Assembly (NCBI GenBank): GCA_046350055.1
Contig: JAXMBC010000001.1
Coordinates: 1,178,001 to 1,242,000, forward strand
Origin: JAEUIE01 sp046350055
GTDB lineage: Bacteria; Planctomycetota; Planctomycetia; Gemmatales; HRBIN36
Reading direction: 5' to 3'
DNA length: 64,000 nucleotides
The notes under the pieces: model-generated
Database searches by the model: none
What the model was told of the DNA's origin: nothing
What the model saw: the letters and a program-made list of their open reading frames with translations, nothing else
Shown: positions 41,863 through 50,201 of the stretch, piece by piece
How positions within the stretch are numbered: position 1 is the first letter of the stretch
How the letters are laid out: each line of letters begins with the position of its first letter
Made by a program: the position numbers and the translations under genes

Positions 41863-44304
41863 ATGTCCACTGCACCAGAAATCCAGTCGTCACCGCCACC
41901 TCCTTCATTCCTCGAAAGACTCCTCTCTCCGCAGGGTATCCAGGCACTGCTGGGCACGGGTGGAGCGTTGTTCGTCGGCGGCCTCATCACCTGGCTGGCG
42001 ACGCTGGGAGTATTTGATCATCCGCTGGTGCTTGCTGCCTGTCTGGGTGGGGTGAACCTGGCGTTGCTGTTTGCCGGCTTTGCCCTGGTGCTGCGGTCCC
42101 GATATCAACTCGCAGGACTGGCACTGACGCTGCTGGCGTGCCTGGTGATGCCCTTGCATTTGTGGTTCTATCACGCCCAGCACCTGCTCACCTTTGACAA
42201 CCATCTCTGGGCAGCTGCGCTGGTGATTTCGTTGCTCTATGCCCTGACGGCCCGGGTGCTGCAGAACCTCTGGTTCGTGCCTATTTTCCTGGGTGGGATC
42301 GCGATGACCACGCTGTTGATCCTCGCAGATCTGGGACAGTTCTGGCAGGTGACGGCTCCAGCCATCGCCCTGGTGGGCATGGGGCTGGTGGCGATCCACG
42401 TCGAACGGCTCTTCACGCAGGATGCCGCCAGCCCGTTCCGACGGGAACGATTCGGGCTGGCCTTCTTCTGGAGCGGACATGCCTTGCTGGGACTGGGCCT
42501 CCTGATGGTGCTGGTCGCACAACTGGCCGGCGGACCGTTGTATGCTCATTACACCAAATCGATCTACGATCAATGGAGCTTCACACGCACGGAGCTGGTG
42601 ACGACACAGTCGGGCAAAGGTCTGGCACTATTCCTGGTACTCGTGGGAGTGTATGCCCATCTCTATTCCGATATGGTGGTTCGTCGCAAGGGGTACTGCC
42701 TGCAGATTGCAGCTCTGCTGCTGGTGTGGGTCGAGTTCATCGTCATTGATCTGCTGAACATCTCGTTGAGCATCGAATCGCTCCTGGGACTGCTGGCCGG
42801 TACCGGCTTGCTGATTCAACTGCTGCACCGCCTGGTGGGGCATCGGCTGCCGGGGCAGATGCCGGTGCTGCCGTTCCTGGCAAGCCTGCTGAGCATCGGT
42901 GCCACAATCGTCGGGCTGTTCTGCTACTTCACGGAGAATGTGCATTACGTATCCAGTGAACTATCGCTTCACACGATTCAATCCCTGCCAACATTGCTGT
43001 TATCGATGGCGGTGGCTGCTGTTGCCCTGGCTGGCGGGTCGTTCACTTCGACTGACAGGAAAGCGAAGCTGTATCACAGCGGGTTCGGGCTGGCGGTGCT
43101 GCTCGTCGGTACACTCGCGATTGGTTGCTATGCAGTGGCGAACTGGTATGTCCAGTGTGCCCTGGTTCTGGGGATGGTGTGTGTGGCTGTCGTGGTGTCC
43201 TGGCAGCTGCGACAGTTGCGGGAGATCGGTCAGTTCGCCCATCTCTTCGCTGCCTTCTGGCTGCTGGTGGGTATGCCTAAGCTGCTGGCTCTGGGCAGCA
43301 GCGACATCTGGCTCATCGTAGGTGTGCTGTCTCTGGCTCTGTTGTTCTATGCACTGTGCACCGTGCTGCTCAAGCAGCGTGGGGCGTTCGCCCTGGCGCT
43401 GCTCAGTCTGGTGCTGATTGTGCTGCACGTGTTTGCCTGGCTGCAACTGGTGCTGGCATACAAGATGGCAGCGGGTGCAGTCCTGGGTGCGAGCCTGCTG
43501 GTTGCGGGCAAGGCAACTGCTCGTTCTGCGTCCCTGGCAGCCAGTGCCCGCGTATTGACGAAGATGGGGTCGGTGATCTTCTTTGTCTCGACCCTGGCAA
43601 CCATTCTGCTGGGCGTGCAGACACTCGTGGCTTACACCTCACATGCGGTCATCTGGCCGGTGTTCTTCAGTCTGCTGCTGGAAGGCATCCTGGCTGCAGT
43701 GTTCTACCTGATGAACAAGAAGGATGTGTCAGCGAACCTCTTCTTCGCTACGGCTGTAACCAACGCCAGCCTGGCGGTCGTTCTCCTGACGACGATGCTG
43801 GAACTGCCGATGTGGCGGAAGCTGGAAGTGGCAAGCGTGGGGCTGGGTCTGTTCATGACCGTGCTCGGCTTCCGGGCCTGGTTGCAGGAGGTGCAGGAGC
43901 GTCATCAGCAGCCTTCGGTCTCGCCCATGTTCCTGCTCGGTTCGTTGCTGGTGGGTGTGCCCATGGTCCTGGTAGTCATGGGGTACCGCAGCAGCGGGCA
44001 GTTCATGGTCCTGGACGAAGCCTCGATGTTCATCGTGGGACTGGTGATGCTGGGCCTCGGTTGCCTGTGTCAGCTCCGCATCCCCGCGATGGCGGGGGCA
44101 GCGTTGACGCTGCTGTATCTGGCAGGCCTGCTGCTGTTCGTGCCGTGGGGTCAGCTGGGAACAGCAGCCCTGGTGCTGGCTGGTGGCGGTGCCGGACTGT
44201 TCCTGATTGGCCTGGGTCTGAGCATCTTCCGCGACAGGCTGCTGGCTTTGCCACAGCAGGTGAAGCAGCGGCAGGGCATCTTTCAGGTGCTGGGCTGGAG
44301 GTAA
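41863..44304 (+). CDS. Large polytopic membrane protein, unknown function
   Basis: 813 residues from ATG 41863 (GTGAGG upstream). More than twenty hydrophobic helices, for example AALLFAGFALVL, LLPLTLLACLVMPLHLWFY-like stretches, and repeated AAVALAGG, LLGAGLLLIG units in the C-terminal half; few charged residues outside loops. An N-terminal cytoplasmic segment (STAPEIQSSPPPPSFLERLL) is exposed. It resembles polytopic DUF2157/DUF2339-type membrane proteins in composition but I cannot assign a family. Likely an envelope or lipid-linked function. Confidence 0.6.
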   Translation: MSTAPEIQSSPPPPSFLERLLSPQGIQALLGTGGALFVGGLITWLATLGVFDHPLVLAACLGGVNLALLFAGFALVLRSRYQLAGLALTLLACLVMPLHLWFYHAQHLLTFDNHLWAAALVISLLYALTARVLQNLWFVPIFLGGIAMTTLLILADLGQFWQVTAPAIALVGMGLVAIHVERLFTQDAASPFRRERFGLAFFWSGHALLGLGLLMVLVAQLAGGPLYAHYTKSIYDQWSFTRTELVTTQSGKGLALFLVLVGVYAHLYSDMVVRRKGYCLQIAALLLVWVEFIVIDLLNISLSIESLLGLLAGTGLLIQLLHRLVGHRLPGQMPVLPFLASLLSIGATIVGLFCYFTENVHYVSSELSLHTIQSLPTLLLSMAVAAVALAGGSFTSTDRKAKLYHSGFGLAVLLVGTLAIGCYAVANWYVQCALVLGMVCVAVVVSWQLRQLREIGQFAHLFAAFWLLVGMPKLLALGSSDIWLIVGVLSLALLFYALCTVLLKQRGAFALALLSLVLIVLHVFAWLQLVLAYKMAAGAVLGASLLVAGKATARSASLAASARVLTKMGSVIFFVSTLATILLGVQTLVAYTSHAVIWPVFFSLLLEGILAAVFYLMNKKDVSANLFFATAVTNASLAVVLLTTMLELPMWRKLEVASVGLGLFMTVLGFRAWLQEVQERHQQPSVSPMFLLGSLLVGVPMVLVVMGYRSSGQFMVLDEASMFIVGLVMLGLGCLCQLRIPAMAGAALTLLYLAGLLLFVPWGQLGTAALVLAGGGAGLFLIGLGLSIFRDRLLALPQQVKQRQGIFQVLGWR

Positions 44305-44314
44305 TGATCAGGTT

Positions 44315-44459
44315 CTCCCCCTTACGAAGGGGGAGCTAGAGGGGGTTTCACCGTGCGGGTGGATACAGTCTTGCGAATGCCAAACCGTTGGTGTATTTCG
44401 CGTAAGCACACGCCCTTGCAAGGTGCTACCCCTCCCAACCTCCCCTTCGAAAGGGGAGG
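44315..44459. repeat. Dispersed intergenic repeat B, copy 1
   Basis: About 145 bp ending in two perfect hairpins: CTCCCCCTT-acg-AAGGGGGAG on the left and CCTCCCCTT-cga-AAGGGGAGG on the right. Inside the ends lie GAGGGGGTTTCACC and GGTGCTACCCCTCCCAACC; the middle differs from the second copy at 49234, which lies in inverted orientation. Confidence 0.75.
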
Positions 44460-44550
44460 AGCAGCCAATGCCCATGAATTGGTGCATGACTGCGGGATGA
44501 TGGCAAGATATGATCGATCAAACTAAGGCGTTGCCTATGAGGTGTCTCCT

Positions 44551-45015
44551 ATGTGTCTCCTGATGATCTTCGGTGGAATGGCCATGCTCCTGATGGTGGT
44601 GTTCATCAAGTCAGCCATGGTGCTGTTGCCCTGGACGATCACAGCGGGTGTACTGGCGGGGCTGACTGGGCTGGGGCTGGGCAAGCTGTCTCGTGGTTCG
44701 AAGTCCCTCAAACTGGGGATTGGCATGGCATGCAGCCTGGTGCTGACCGTGGTATATGGTTACTTCGGGTACATGCTGATCAAACCACCAGGGGCAGTTC
44801 CCCGGCAGGGCATAGAGCAGTTGCTGACCCTGCCCGATCCAACGCAAGATGATCTGTGGCAGATGCTGCCGGTGCACCTGGCGATTGTGGGGATCATCAC
44901 CGCGGTGATCGTCAGTCGTTACTGGTACCGCTGGTCACCGGAGCTGAGCATGGTGCCGGAGATGGGCGAGGTGGCAGAGGAGCCAGCAGGCGAGGAGCCC
45001 CCGATGGGGGTGTGA
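44551..45015 (+). CDS. Small membrane protein
   Basis: 154 residues from ATG 44551 (GAGGTG six bases upstream). Four hydrophobic segments: MCLLMIFGGMAMLLMVVFIK, ITAGVLAGLTGLGLG, GMACSLVLTVVYGYFGYML and LAIVGIITAVIVSRYWY. The end is acidic (EMGEVAEEPAGEEPP). No family recognised. It precedes lpd by about 100 bp. Confidence 0.55.
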   Translation: MCLLMIFGGMAMLLMVVFIKSAMVLLPWTITAGVLAGLTGLGLGKLSRGSKSLKLGIGMACSLVLTVVYGYFGYMLIKPPGAVPRQGIEQLLTLPDPTQDDLWQMLPVHLAIVGIITAVIVSRYWYRWSPELSMVPEMGEVAEEPAGEEPPMGV

Positions 45016-45113
45016 GGCAGGCCATTTGCGAAGTTCGCCATGAATTTTTCACTCCTGCAGCGTCGTACTCCCCTCCATAGAATACCTGCGTGCGAACCCT
45101 AGCTGGAGCAGTC

Positions 45114-46520
45114 ATGGCGGAGCGTTACGATCTGGTGGTGATTGGTGCAGGCCCCGGTGGCTATGTCGCAGCGATTCAGGCTGCACAGCTCGGCAAGAAG
45201 GTCGCCTGCATCGACAAGCGCGGCACCTTCGGTGGCACCTGTCTCAACATCGGCTGCATCCCCAGCAAGGCCCTTCTCGATTCCAGCGAACACTACCACC
45301 AGGCCAAACACAGCTTCAGTCGGCATGGCATCTCCGTGGGTGACGTCAAGATGGATGTCCCCACCATGATCAAACGCAAGGATGGCATTGTCAAAGGCCT
45401 TGTCGATGGCATTGCCTTCCTCTTCAAGAAGTATGGCGTGAAGGGCATCTTCGGCACTGGCAAACTGCTGAGCAGGAACCAGGTGGAAGTGACGGCGAAG
45501 GATGGCACGAAGAGCGTGCTCGAAGCGGACAACATCCTGCTGGCCATGGGAAGCGAGCCGAGTGGGTTGCCGTTCCTGAACGTCGATGGCAAGAACATTG
45601 TCACCAGCACCGAAGCCCTGAACTTCGACAAGGTGCCGGAGCATCTCATCGTCATTGGCGGTGGCTACATCGGTCTCGAAATGAGTTCGGTCTGGCTGCG
45701 GCTGGGGGCGAAGGTGACGGTGATTGAGTTTCTGCCCAAGCTGCTGCCCCTCAATGATGCCGAGATTGCCGGCATGGTGCACAAGTCGCTGGTGAAGCAG
45801 GGTATGGTGTTCCACCTGGATACCAAGGTGACCGGAGCCAAAAGCGATGGCAATCAGGTGACCGTGACGGCGGAGAGCAAGAGCGGGCCGATTACGGTGA
45901 CAGGCGACAAGGTGCTGGTCTCCACGGGCCGTCGGCCGATTACCAGGGATACCGGGTTGGAAACGGTGGGCGTACAGGTCGATCCGAAGACGGGGAAGAT
46001 ACCCGTTAATCATCACTTCCAGACGAATATCCCCAATATCTATGCGATTGGCGATCTGATCGCCGGCCCGATGCTGGCCCATAAGGCGATGGAGGAAGGC
46101 GTTGCCATTGCGGAGCACCTGTCAGGCAAGCCGATACATATGGATTACGACATCATTCCGAGTGTGATCTATATCTGGCCGGAAGTGGCTGCAGTGGGCA
46201 AGACCGAGGAAGAACTCAAGACTGCGGGCGTGCAGTATCGTGTGGGCAAGTTCCCATTCATCGCCAACGGCCGGGCCAAGGCGCTGGACGAAACCGAAGG
46301 CACGGTCAAGGTACTGGCAGATGCCACGACCGATCGCTTGCTCGGTGTGCACATCTTCGGCCCACGGGCTTCCGACATGATTGCCGAGGCCGTGACGACC
46401 ATGGCATTCAAGGGTAGTGCCGAAGACATGGCCCGCATCGTACACGGCCACCCGACGCTCGCAGAAGGTATGGGCGAAGCAGCACGGGCGGCGTGGCTGG
46501 GGAAGGCGTTACACATCTAA
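45114..46520 (+). CDS. lpd: Dihydrolipoyl dehydrogenase
   Basis: E3 component of 2-oxoacid dehydrogenase complexes, re-oxidising dihydrolipoamide with NAD. 468 residues from ATG 45114 (TGGAG upstream). FAD motif VVIGAGPGGYVAAI, redox disulphide GGTCLNIGCIPSK (C43/C48), NAD motif VIGGGYIGLEMSSVW, second FAD region TNIPNIYAIGDLIAG, and C-terminal dimerisation motif with GHPTLAEGMGEA. No E1/E2 genes nearby. A strong bidirectional terminator follows. Confidence 0.97.
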   Translation: MAERYDLVVIGAGPGGYVAAIQAAQLGKKVACIDKRGTFGGTCLNIGCIPSKALLDSSEHYHQAKHSFSRHGISVGDVKMDVPTMIKRKDGIVKGLVDGIAFLFKKYGVKGIFGTGKLLSRNQVEVTAKDGTKSVLEADNILLAMGSEPSGLPFLNVDGKNIVTSTEALNFDKVPEHLIVIGGGYIGLEMSSVWLRLGAKVTVIEFLPKLLPLNDAEIAGMVHKSLVKQGMVFHLDTKVTGAKSDGNQVTVTAESKSGPITVTGDKVLVSTGRRPITRDTGLETVGVQVDPKTGKIPVNHHFQTNIPNIYAIGDLIAGPMLAHKAMEEGVAIAEHLSGKPIHMDYDIIPSVIYIWPEVAAVGKTEEELKTAGVQYRVGKFPFIANGRAKALDETEGTVKVLADATTDRLLGVHIFGPRASDMIAEAVTTMAFKGSAEDMARIVHGHPTLAEGMGEAARAAWLGKALHI

Positions 46521-46582
46521 ACTGTAGCTTTAGCTGATTCCGCATTGTGTGGTGCGTCATAACGTAGCTTGTTGATTCGATG

Positions 46583-46612
46583 AAAAGGCCACAGCAAATG
46601 CTGTGGCCTTTT
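46583..46612. terminator. Strong bidirectional terminator between lpd and the PEP-CTERM gene
   Basis: AAAAGGCCACAGCA-aa-TGCTGTGGCCTTTT, a perfect 14-bp stem with A-tracts and T-tracts on both sides, between two convergent genes. Confidence 0.9.
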
Positions 46613-46639
46613 CATTAACCTGGGTGTTCATGCCGTGCA

Positions 46640-47335
46640 CTATCGGCTGATTGTCAGATTGGCGTCGATCACCTGACGGCGACGATAGTAATAGCCACCG
46701 ATGCCGCAGAGGGTCAAGCCCGCGATCATGGCGATGGTGGTCGGTTCGGGTACAGACACTGCATAGAGCTCAAACGCGACATCAGGCGCTACACTCGCCC
46801 AAGGTCCGGGATTCGTGACATTGGCAGTCTCAGCATGGTCGAATCCTACGGTGGAAATTGCTTCCTGCCAACCCATGACGGTTCCATCCGAGGCACTGCC
46901 CCAGGTACCGTCTCGCAGCGCCAGCCAATAGGTGCCTGCTGTCAGTACAGGAGCACCGGAAAAGACAGCGTCTACTTGAAAGATTTCCCGTCCCGTACCA
47001 GAAAGCAGCCCGGTCGTTGTCACGCTGGCAGCCACATCATTCCCGCTGAACAAAATAGTGCTGGGGATGCCACCACTGTTGGCATAGAGCGCCCATCCCA
47101 GCGTGCCGGAGAAATTGTTTGCCACCCCATCCAGCACGCCTGATTGTGCACGGTCTGCCAGCCAGACTCGCATACTCGACAGGGTCGTGGAACTGGTAAG
47201 CGTAAAGTCGTTGGCAACGACGAAGGTTGTTATGCTAAAATTATTGCCTGTCTGCAGAAACGGCTGAGACCACACTTGGGCCGACGCTGGGACTGCCAAA
47301 CCGAGTGCGACAACAATTGAATACAATAGACGCAT
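46640..47335 (-). CDS. PEP-CTERM sorted exported protein
   Basis: 231 residues. Signal peptide MRLLYSIVVALGLAVPASAQ and C-terminal PEP-CTERM signal: VPEPTTIAMIAGLTLCGIGG then YYYRRR. The mature part is beta-rich with LQTGNNFSITTFVVAND and WALYANSGGIPSTILFSGND. Proteins of this class are anchored or secreted through exosortase and typically are matrix components. First of three PEP-CTERM proteins in the window. Confidence 0.92.
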   Translation of the reverse strand: MRLLYSIVVALGLAVPASAQVWSQPFLQTGNNFSITTFVVANDFTLTSSTTLSSMRVWLADRAQSGVLDGVANNFSGTLGWALYANSGGIPSTILFSGNDVAASVTTTGLLSGTGREIFQVDAVFSGAPVLTAGTYWLALRDGTWGSASDGTVMGWQEAISTVGFDHAETANVTNPGPWASVAPDVAFELYAVSVPEPTTIAMIAGLTLCGIGGYYYRRRQVIDANLTISR

Positions 47336-47594
47336 AATTACCTCTCTGGTGTGAATCTGGGTGCACGCTCAAGATACTTCGCCATAACAGGCAAAACAAC
47401 AGAATATTCCAAAAATTTCACATATCTCATAATTTCCAGTCTGTCATGCACCTACCCTCTTCTCATGCTTTTCCAGAAAACAGCTGGAATCCTGACGTAT
47501 TCGACAGCAGTTATGGACATGTCCGAAAACTACAATACTGCACTATTCACATGCAGTATCATCCACTCGTCCTATCCCAAAGCTGGAACCCAAT

Positions 47595-48185
47595 ATGCTC
47601 GGTACCATCCTCTTCAGTCTGGCCCTTGTCAGCACAGGCAACTCTCGCCCTGACGACATCCCTTCTGATCTCCAGAAACTGGTAGGCACCTTCCAGGGCA
47701 AGTGGACCTTGTTCGGCATCAATGACAAGGGGGATGTCGTCCAGCGCATGGCCTGGACCGACACCATCACCTGTGCCAACCCGCAGACCAGCGACGATAA
47801 AGTCTTCGTCACGACCGTCAGTGAGATGGCCATCGAAGGCTCGACCACCAAGCGCAAGTGGGAAGGCAAGGAAGGCTACTTCCTGAACAAGGATAAGAGC
47901 CTGGGATCATACTTCATCGAAAGTCGTGGCCAGGTGCAGAAGATGGTGAAGTTGAACGACACGACCTGGACCTACGTCAGCCCCGCCGCCTCGCAGGAAC
48001 TGGGCGCGCTGGGCTTTCCCGCCAATGCCAAAGGAGAGCACGTGCTGGTCAAAGTGGTCACCCGGGAAAACAATGTCGAAACCCATCGCATCAGCCGAGT
48101 GACCACAGTCTCATGGAAAAACAAGGAAGGCACCGAACAATGGCTTCAGTTCGTCAGCCTGCAGGGGTATCACAGGAAGCAGTAA
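47595..48185 (+). CDS. Secreted TIGR03067-like protein
   Basis: 196 residues with an N-terminal signal (MLGTILFSLALVSTGNSRPD) and the family pattern LQKLVGTFQGKWTLFGINDKG, GKEGYFLNKDKSLGSYF, KLNDTTWTYVSP. This matches the planctomycete family first described as TIGR03067. Function unknown. The 260 bp upstream hold nothing else. Confidence 0.8.
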   Translation: MLGTILFSLALVSTGNSRPDDIPSDLQKLVGTFQGKWTLFGINDKGDVVQRMAWTDTITCANPQTSDDKVFVTTVSEMAIEGSTTKRKWEGKEGYFLNKDKSLGSYFIESRGQVQKMVKLNDTTWTYVSPAASQELGALGFPANAKGEHVLVKVVTRENNVETHRISRVTTVSWKNKEGTEQWLQFVSLQGYHRKQ

Positions 48186-48329
48186 CTACTACTACAGAGT
48201 AACATCGTTCACCGTAGCGTTCCATCGTGCTGATGCGGTGGCAATGCCCCCAAACCTTTTGATGCGATGCACTCTAAACAACATCCAAAACAGATCTAAC
48301 AAGGCGAATGGCTGGCTTAGCGTTGGCGG

Positions 48330-48980
48330 CTAATCCCACTCGTACCACTTCTGCAACCATTCAAATAATTCCCTCTCGGTGCGTGGAGACGGGTCTTGGA
48401 TAATTCGCTCCTGACACTCAAAACGAACTCGATGGCCTTGCGGTAAGGTCTTCCAATACGTGCAATGCCAGGGACTCACAGTATCCCATGTCGCAGAGTC
48501 CGATACAGCTGTCATTCCCTGCAGATGCATGAGCGAAAAATATGTCCGAACCCTGGACTCAGATGCACCGGTTATTTCGCCAATTTCGCCAGCGTCCACA
48601 ACATAACCAGAATCTATGTAATCATTCCAGCGTGGTTGAGCAAATGCTTCCCAGACTGAACCGCCAAGCACGGACAAGCGATAATACAAGCTTCTCTCAT
48701 GCTGGAATGTTGGCCCTCGCCCTTCCAAGATCTCTTCTAACAATGCACGATCAACAGGCTCTGATCCCTGGCGATCCACAAAAGGAACGTGCGCTTCGAT
48801 CCACTTCTTGCTAAACATCGACTCCAAAGTCTCAAGCAACTCTAGTCGAGACATCCCATGTCCATCACGATTGAACAGCACACCAGGATTGGTGGCGTCC
48901 AGCCAATGGATCGGATAGCTATGGTGAACGACGAGATTCAGCAACCAATATTCGCCACGCGACAGACGAGGACAGTTCAT
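48330..48980 (-). CDS. Hypothetical protein
   Basis: 216 residues from ATG 48980 (MNCPRLSRGEYWLLNLVVHH); a TTG eight codons upstream is also in frame. A helical N-terminal half with LELLETLESMFSKKWIE, a middle with FQHERSLYYRLSVLGGSVWEAF, and GASESRVRTYFSLMHLQG which looks like a helix-turn-helix (SRVRTYFSL). No known family recognised. Confidence 0.6.
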   Translation of the reverse strand: MNCPRLSRGEYWLLNLVVHHSYPIHWLDATNPGVLFNRDGHGMSRLELLETLESMFSKKWIEAHVPFVDRQGSEPVDRALLEEILEGRGPTFQHERSLYYRLSVLGGSVWEAFAQPRWNDYIDSGYVVDAGEIGEITGASESRVRTYFSLMHLQGMTAVSDSATWDTVSPWHCTYWKTLPQGHRVRFECQERIIQDPSPRTERELFEWLQKWYEWD

Positions 48981-49233
48981 AGCGGTTGGCACATGCAATG
49001 CCAAATCAAGGGATTCGTACTCACGATTATCTTCGCAGCTGCTTGTCTGTCAAGCAATACCTGAAGACAGCAATCAACAATTCAGTTACTGTGCCGGGGT
49101 ACTCACCGAAGTTCGACCCACCTGCCCAACTACAATCATCTCACACATACTCAGGAGTGGCAGCATCTTGTCAAACGGGGCACAATCCCTGTGCAACCCT
49201 CCTGCAAGATGCTGCCGGTCTCCAGGCATTGCT

Positions 49234-49372
49234 CCTCCCCTTTCGAAGGGGTGGTGGGTGGGGTAGCACCACGCCAGAGCAAGCGCTCTCGCGTTGGTCT
49301 ACCTCAGCTTTCGCCCGACGGTCTGAACTCGCGAGGTGAAACCCCTTCCAGCTCCCCCTTCGTAAGGGGGAA
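49234..49372. repeat. Dispersed intergenic repeat B, copy 2 (inverted)
   Basis: Reverse complement of the 44315 element: CCTCCCCTT-tcg-AAGGGG at one end, CTCCCCCTT-cgt-AAGGGGG at the other, with GGTAGCACC and GGTGAAACCCC inside. The middle is different, so only ends are conserved. It lies in the 460-bp gap between the hypothetical gene and Bpt. Confidence 0.75.
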
Positions 49373-49440
49373 AGCCAGACCGGCGTAAAGGGGAGAGCCA
49401 GACCGCCCTTCGCTCACGCTTCGGCTCATAGTGTTCAACC

Positions 49441-50157
49441 TCACACCACCGGAAGCTGCCAACGGCCCGTACTGGAATCATGTACTTCATGCGGGCCGAA
49501 GCGTGCTTTGTACTCTAACGACCGGCAGCCTGCGACGTAATACCCTAAATAGACAAAAGGGCGATTTCGTTCCCCGGCTTCTTTGATCACCTGCAGTACA
49601 TTCCAGGTGCCCAGGCCCCATTCCCGATACTGCGGATCGTGGAAAAAGTAGATGGCCGAGAGCCCTGTCGGCACCACATCCACATAACCCACGCCAATAA
49701 GCTTGTCGCCATCGTAGTAGCACCATTCCTCGGTCGGGATGGGGTTATTGACGAAGCTTGCAACGTAAGAGCTGAAGTCCTTCGGGGGATAGCGAGGCCA
49801 GCCGATCTCTTCCGACTGATGGGTGTGGAAGGCATCGTGCAGGGCCAGCTTGCGGTCCGACACGCTCGGCTCGCCGATCTCCAGCCGCACCCGGCTTGCA
49901 TTCTCGCGGACGTTCCGCTTCTGCGACCGGTTCATCTCAAACCGCTCCGTCAGTACCCGCAGCGACCAGCATGAGGTACAGAACGGGCAGCGCGGTCGAA
50001 ACAGCGACCTGCCAAAGCGACGCCAGCCATTCACCAGCATGACGTCGTACTCATCCACCGACAGCGTTTCGCAGTCGATATACTCCAGCATCGCTGTCTG
50101 GGCAGGCAGATAGCTGCATCGGTGGGGCGGCGTGACGTAGTGTGCCGAGATCTTCAT
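49441..50157 (-). CDS. bpt: Aspartate/glutamate leucyltransferase (Bpt/Ate1-like)
   Basis: 238 residues. Adds leucine or arginine to N-terminal acidic residues, N-end rule. N-terminal Cys-rich motif HRCSYLPAQTAMLEY and RPRCPFCTSCWSLRVL (C.PC..C), then GIGYVDVVPTGLSAIYFFHDPQ (acyltransferase core) and SLGTWNV-like EWGLGTWNVLQ; YLGYYVAGCRSLEYKARFGP is the conserved family ending. Start ATG 50157 chosen; longer in-frame starts exist. Confidence 0.93.
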   Translation of the reverse strand: MKISAHYVTPPHRCSYLPAQTAMLEYIDCETLSVDEYDVMLVNGWRRFGRSLFRPRCPFCTSCWSLRVLTERFEMNRSQKRNVRENASRVRLEIGEPSVSDRKLALHDAFHTHQSEEIGWPRYPPKDFSSYVASFVNNPIPTEEWCYYDGDKLIGVGYVDVVPTGLSAIYFFHDPQYREWGLGTWNVLQVIKEAGERNRPFVYLGYYVAGCRSLEYKARFGPHEVHDSSTGRWQLPVV

Positions 50158-50201
50158 CCCGACCAGCATAACATACTTCGCCGCGCTGCCAATCTGTAAG
50201 G

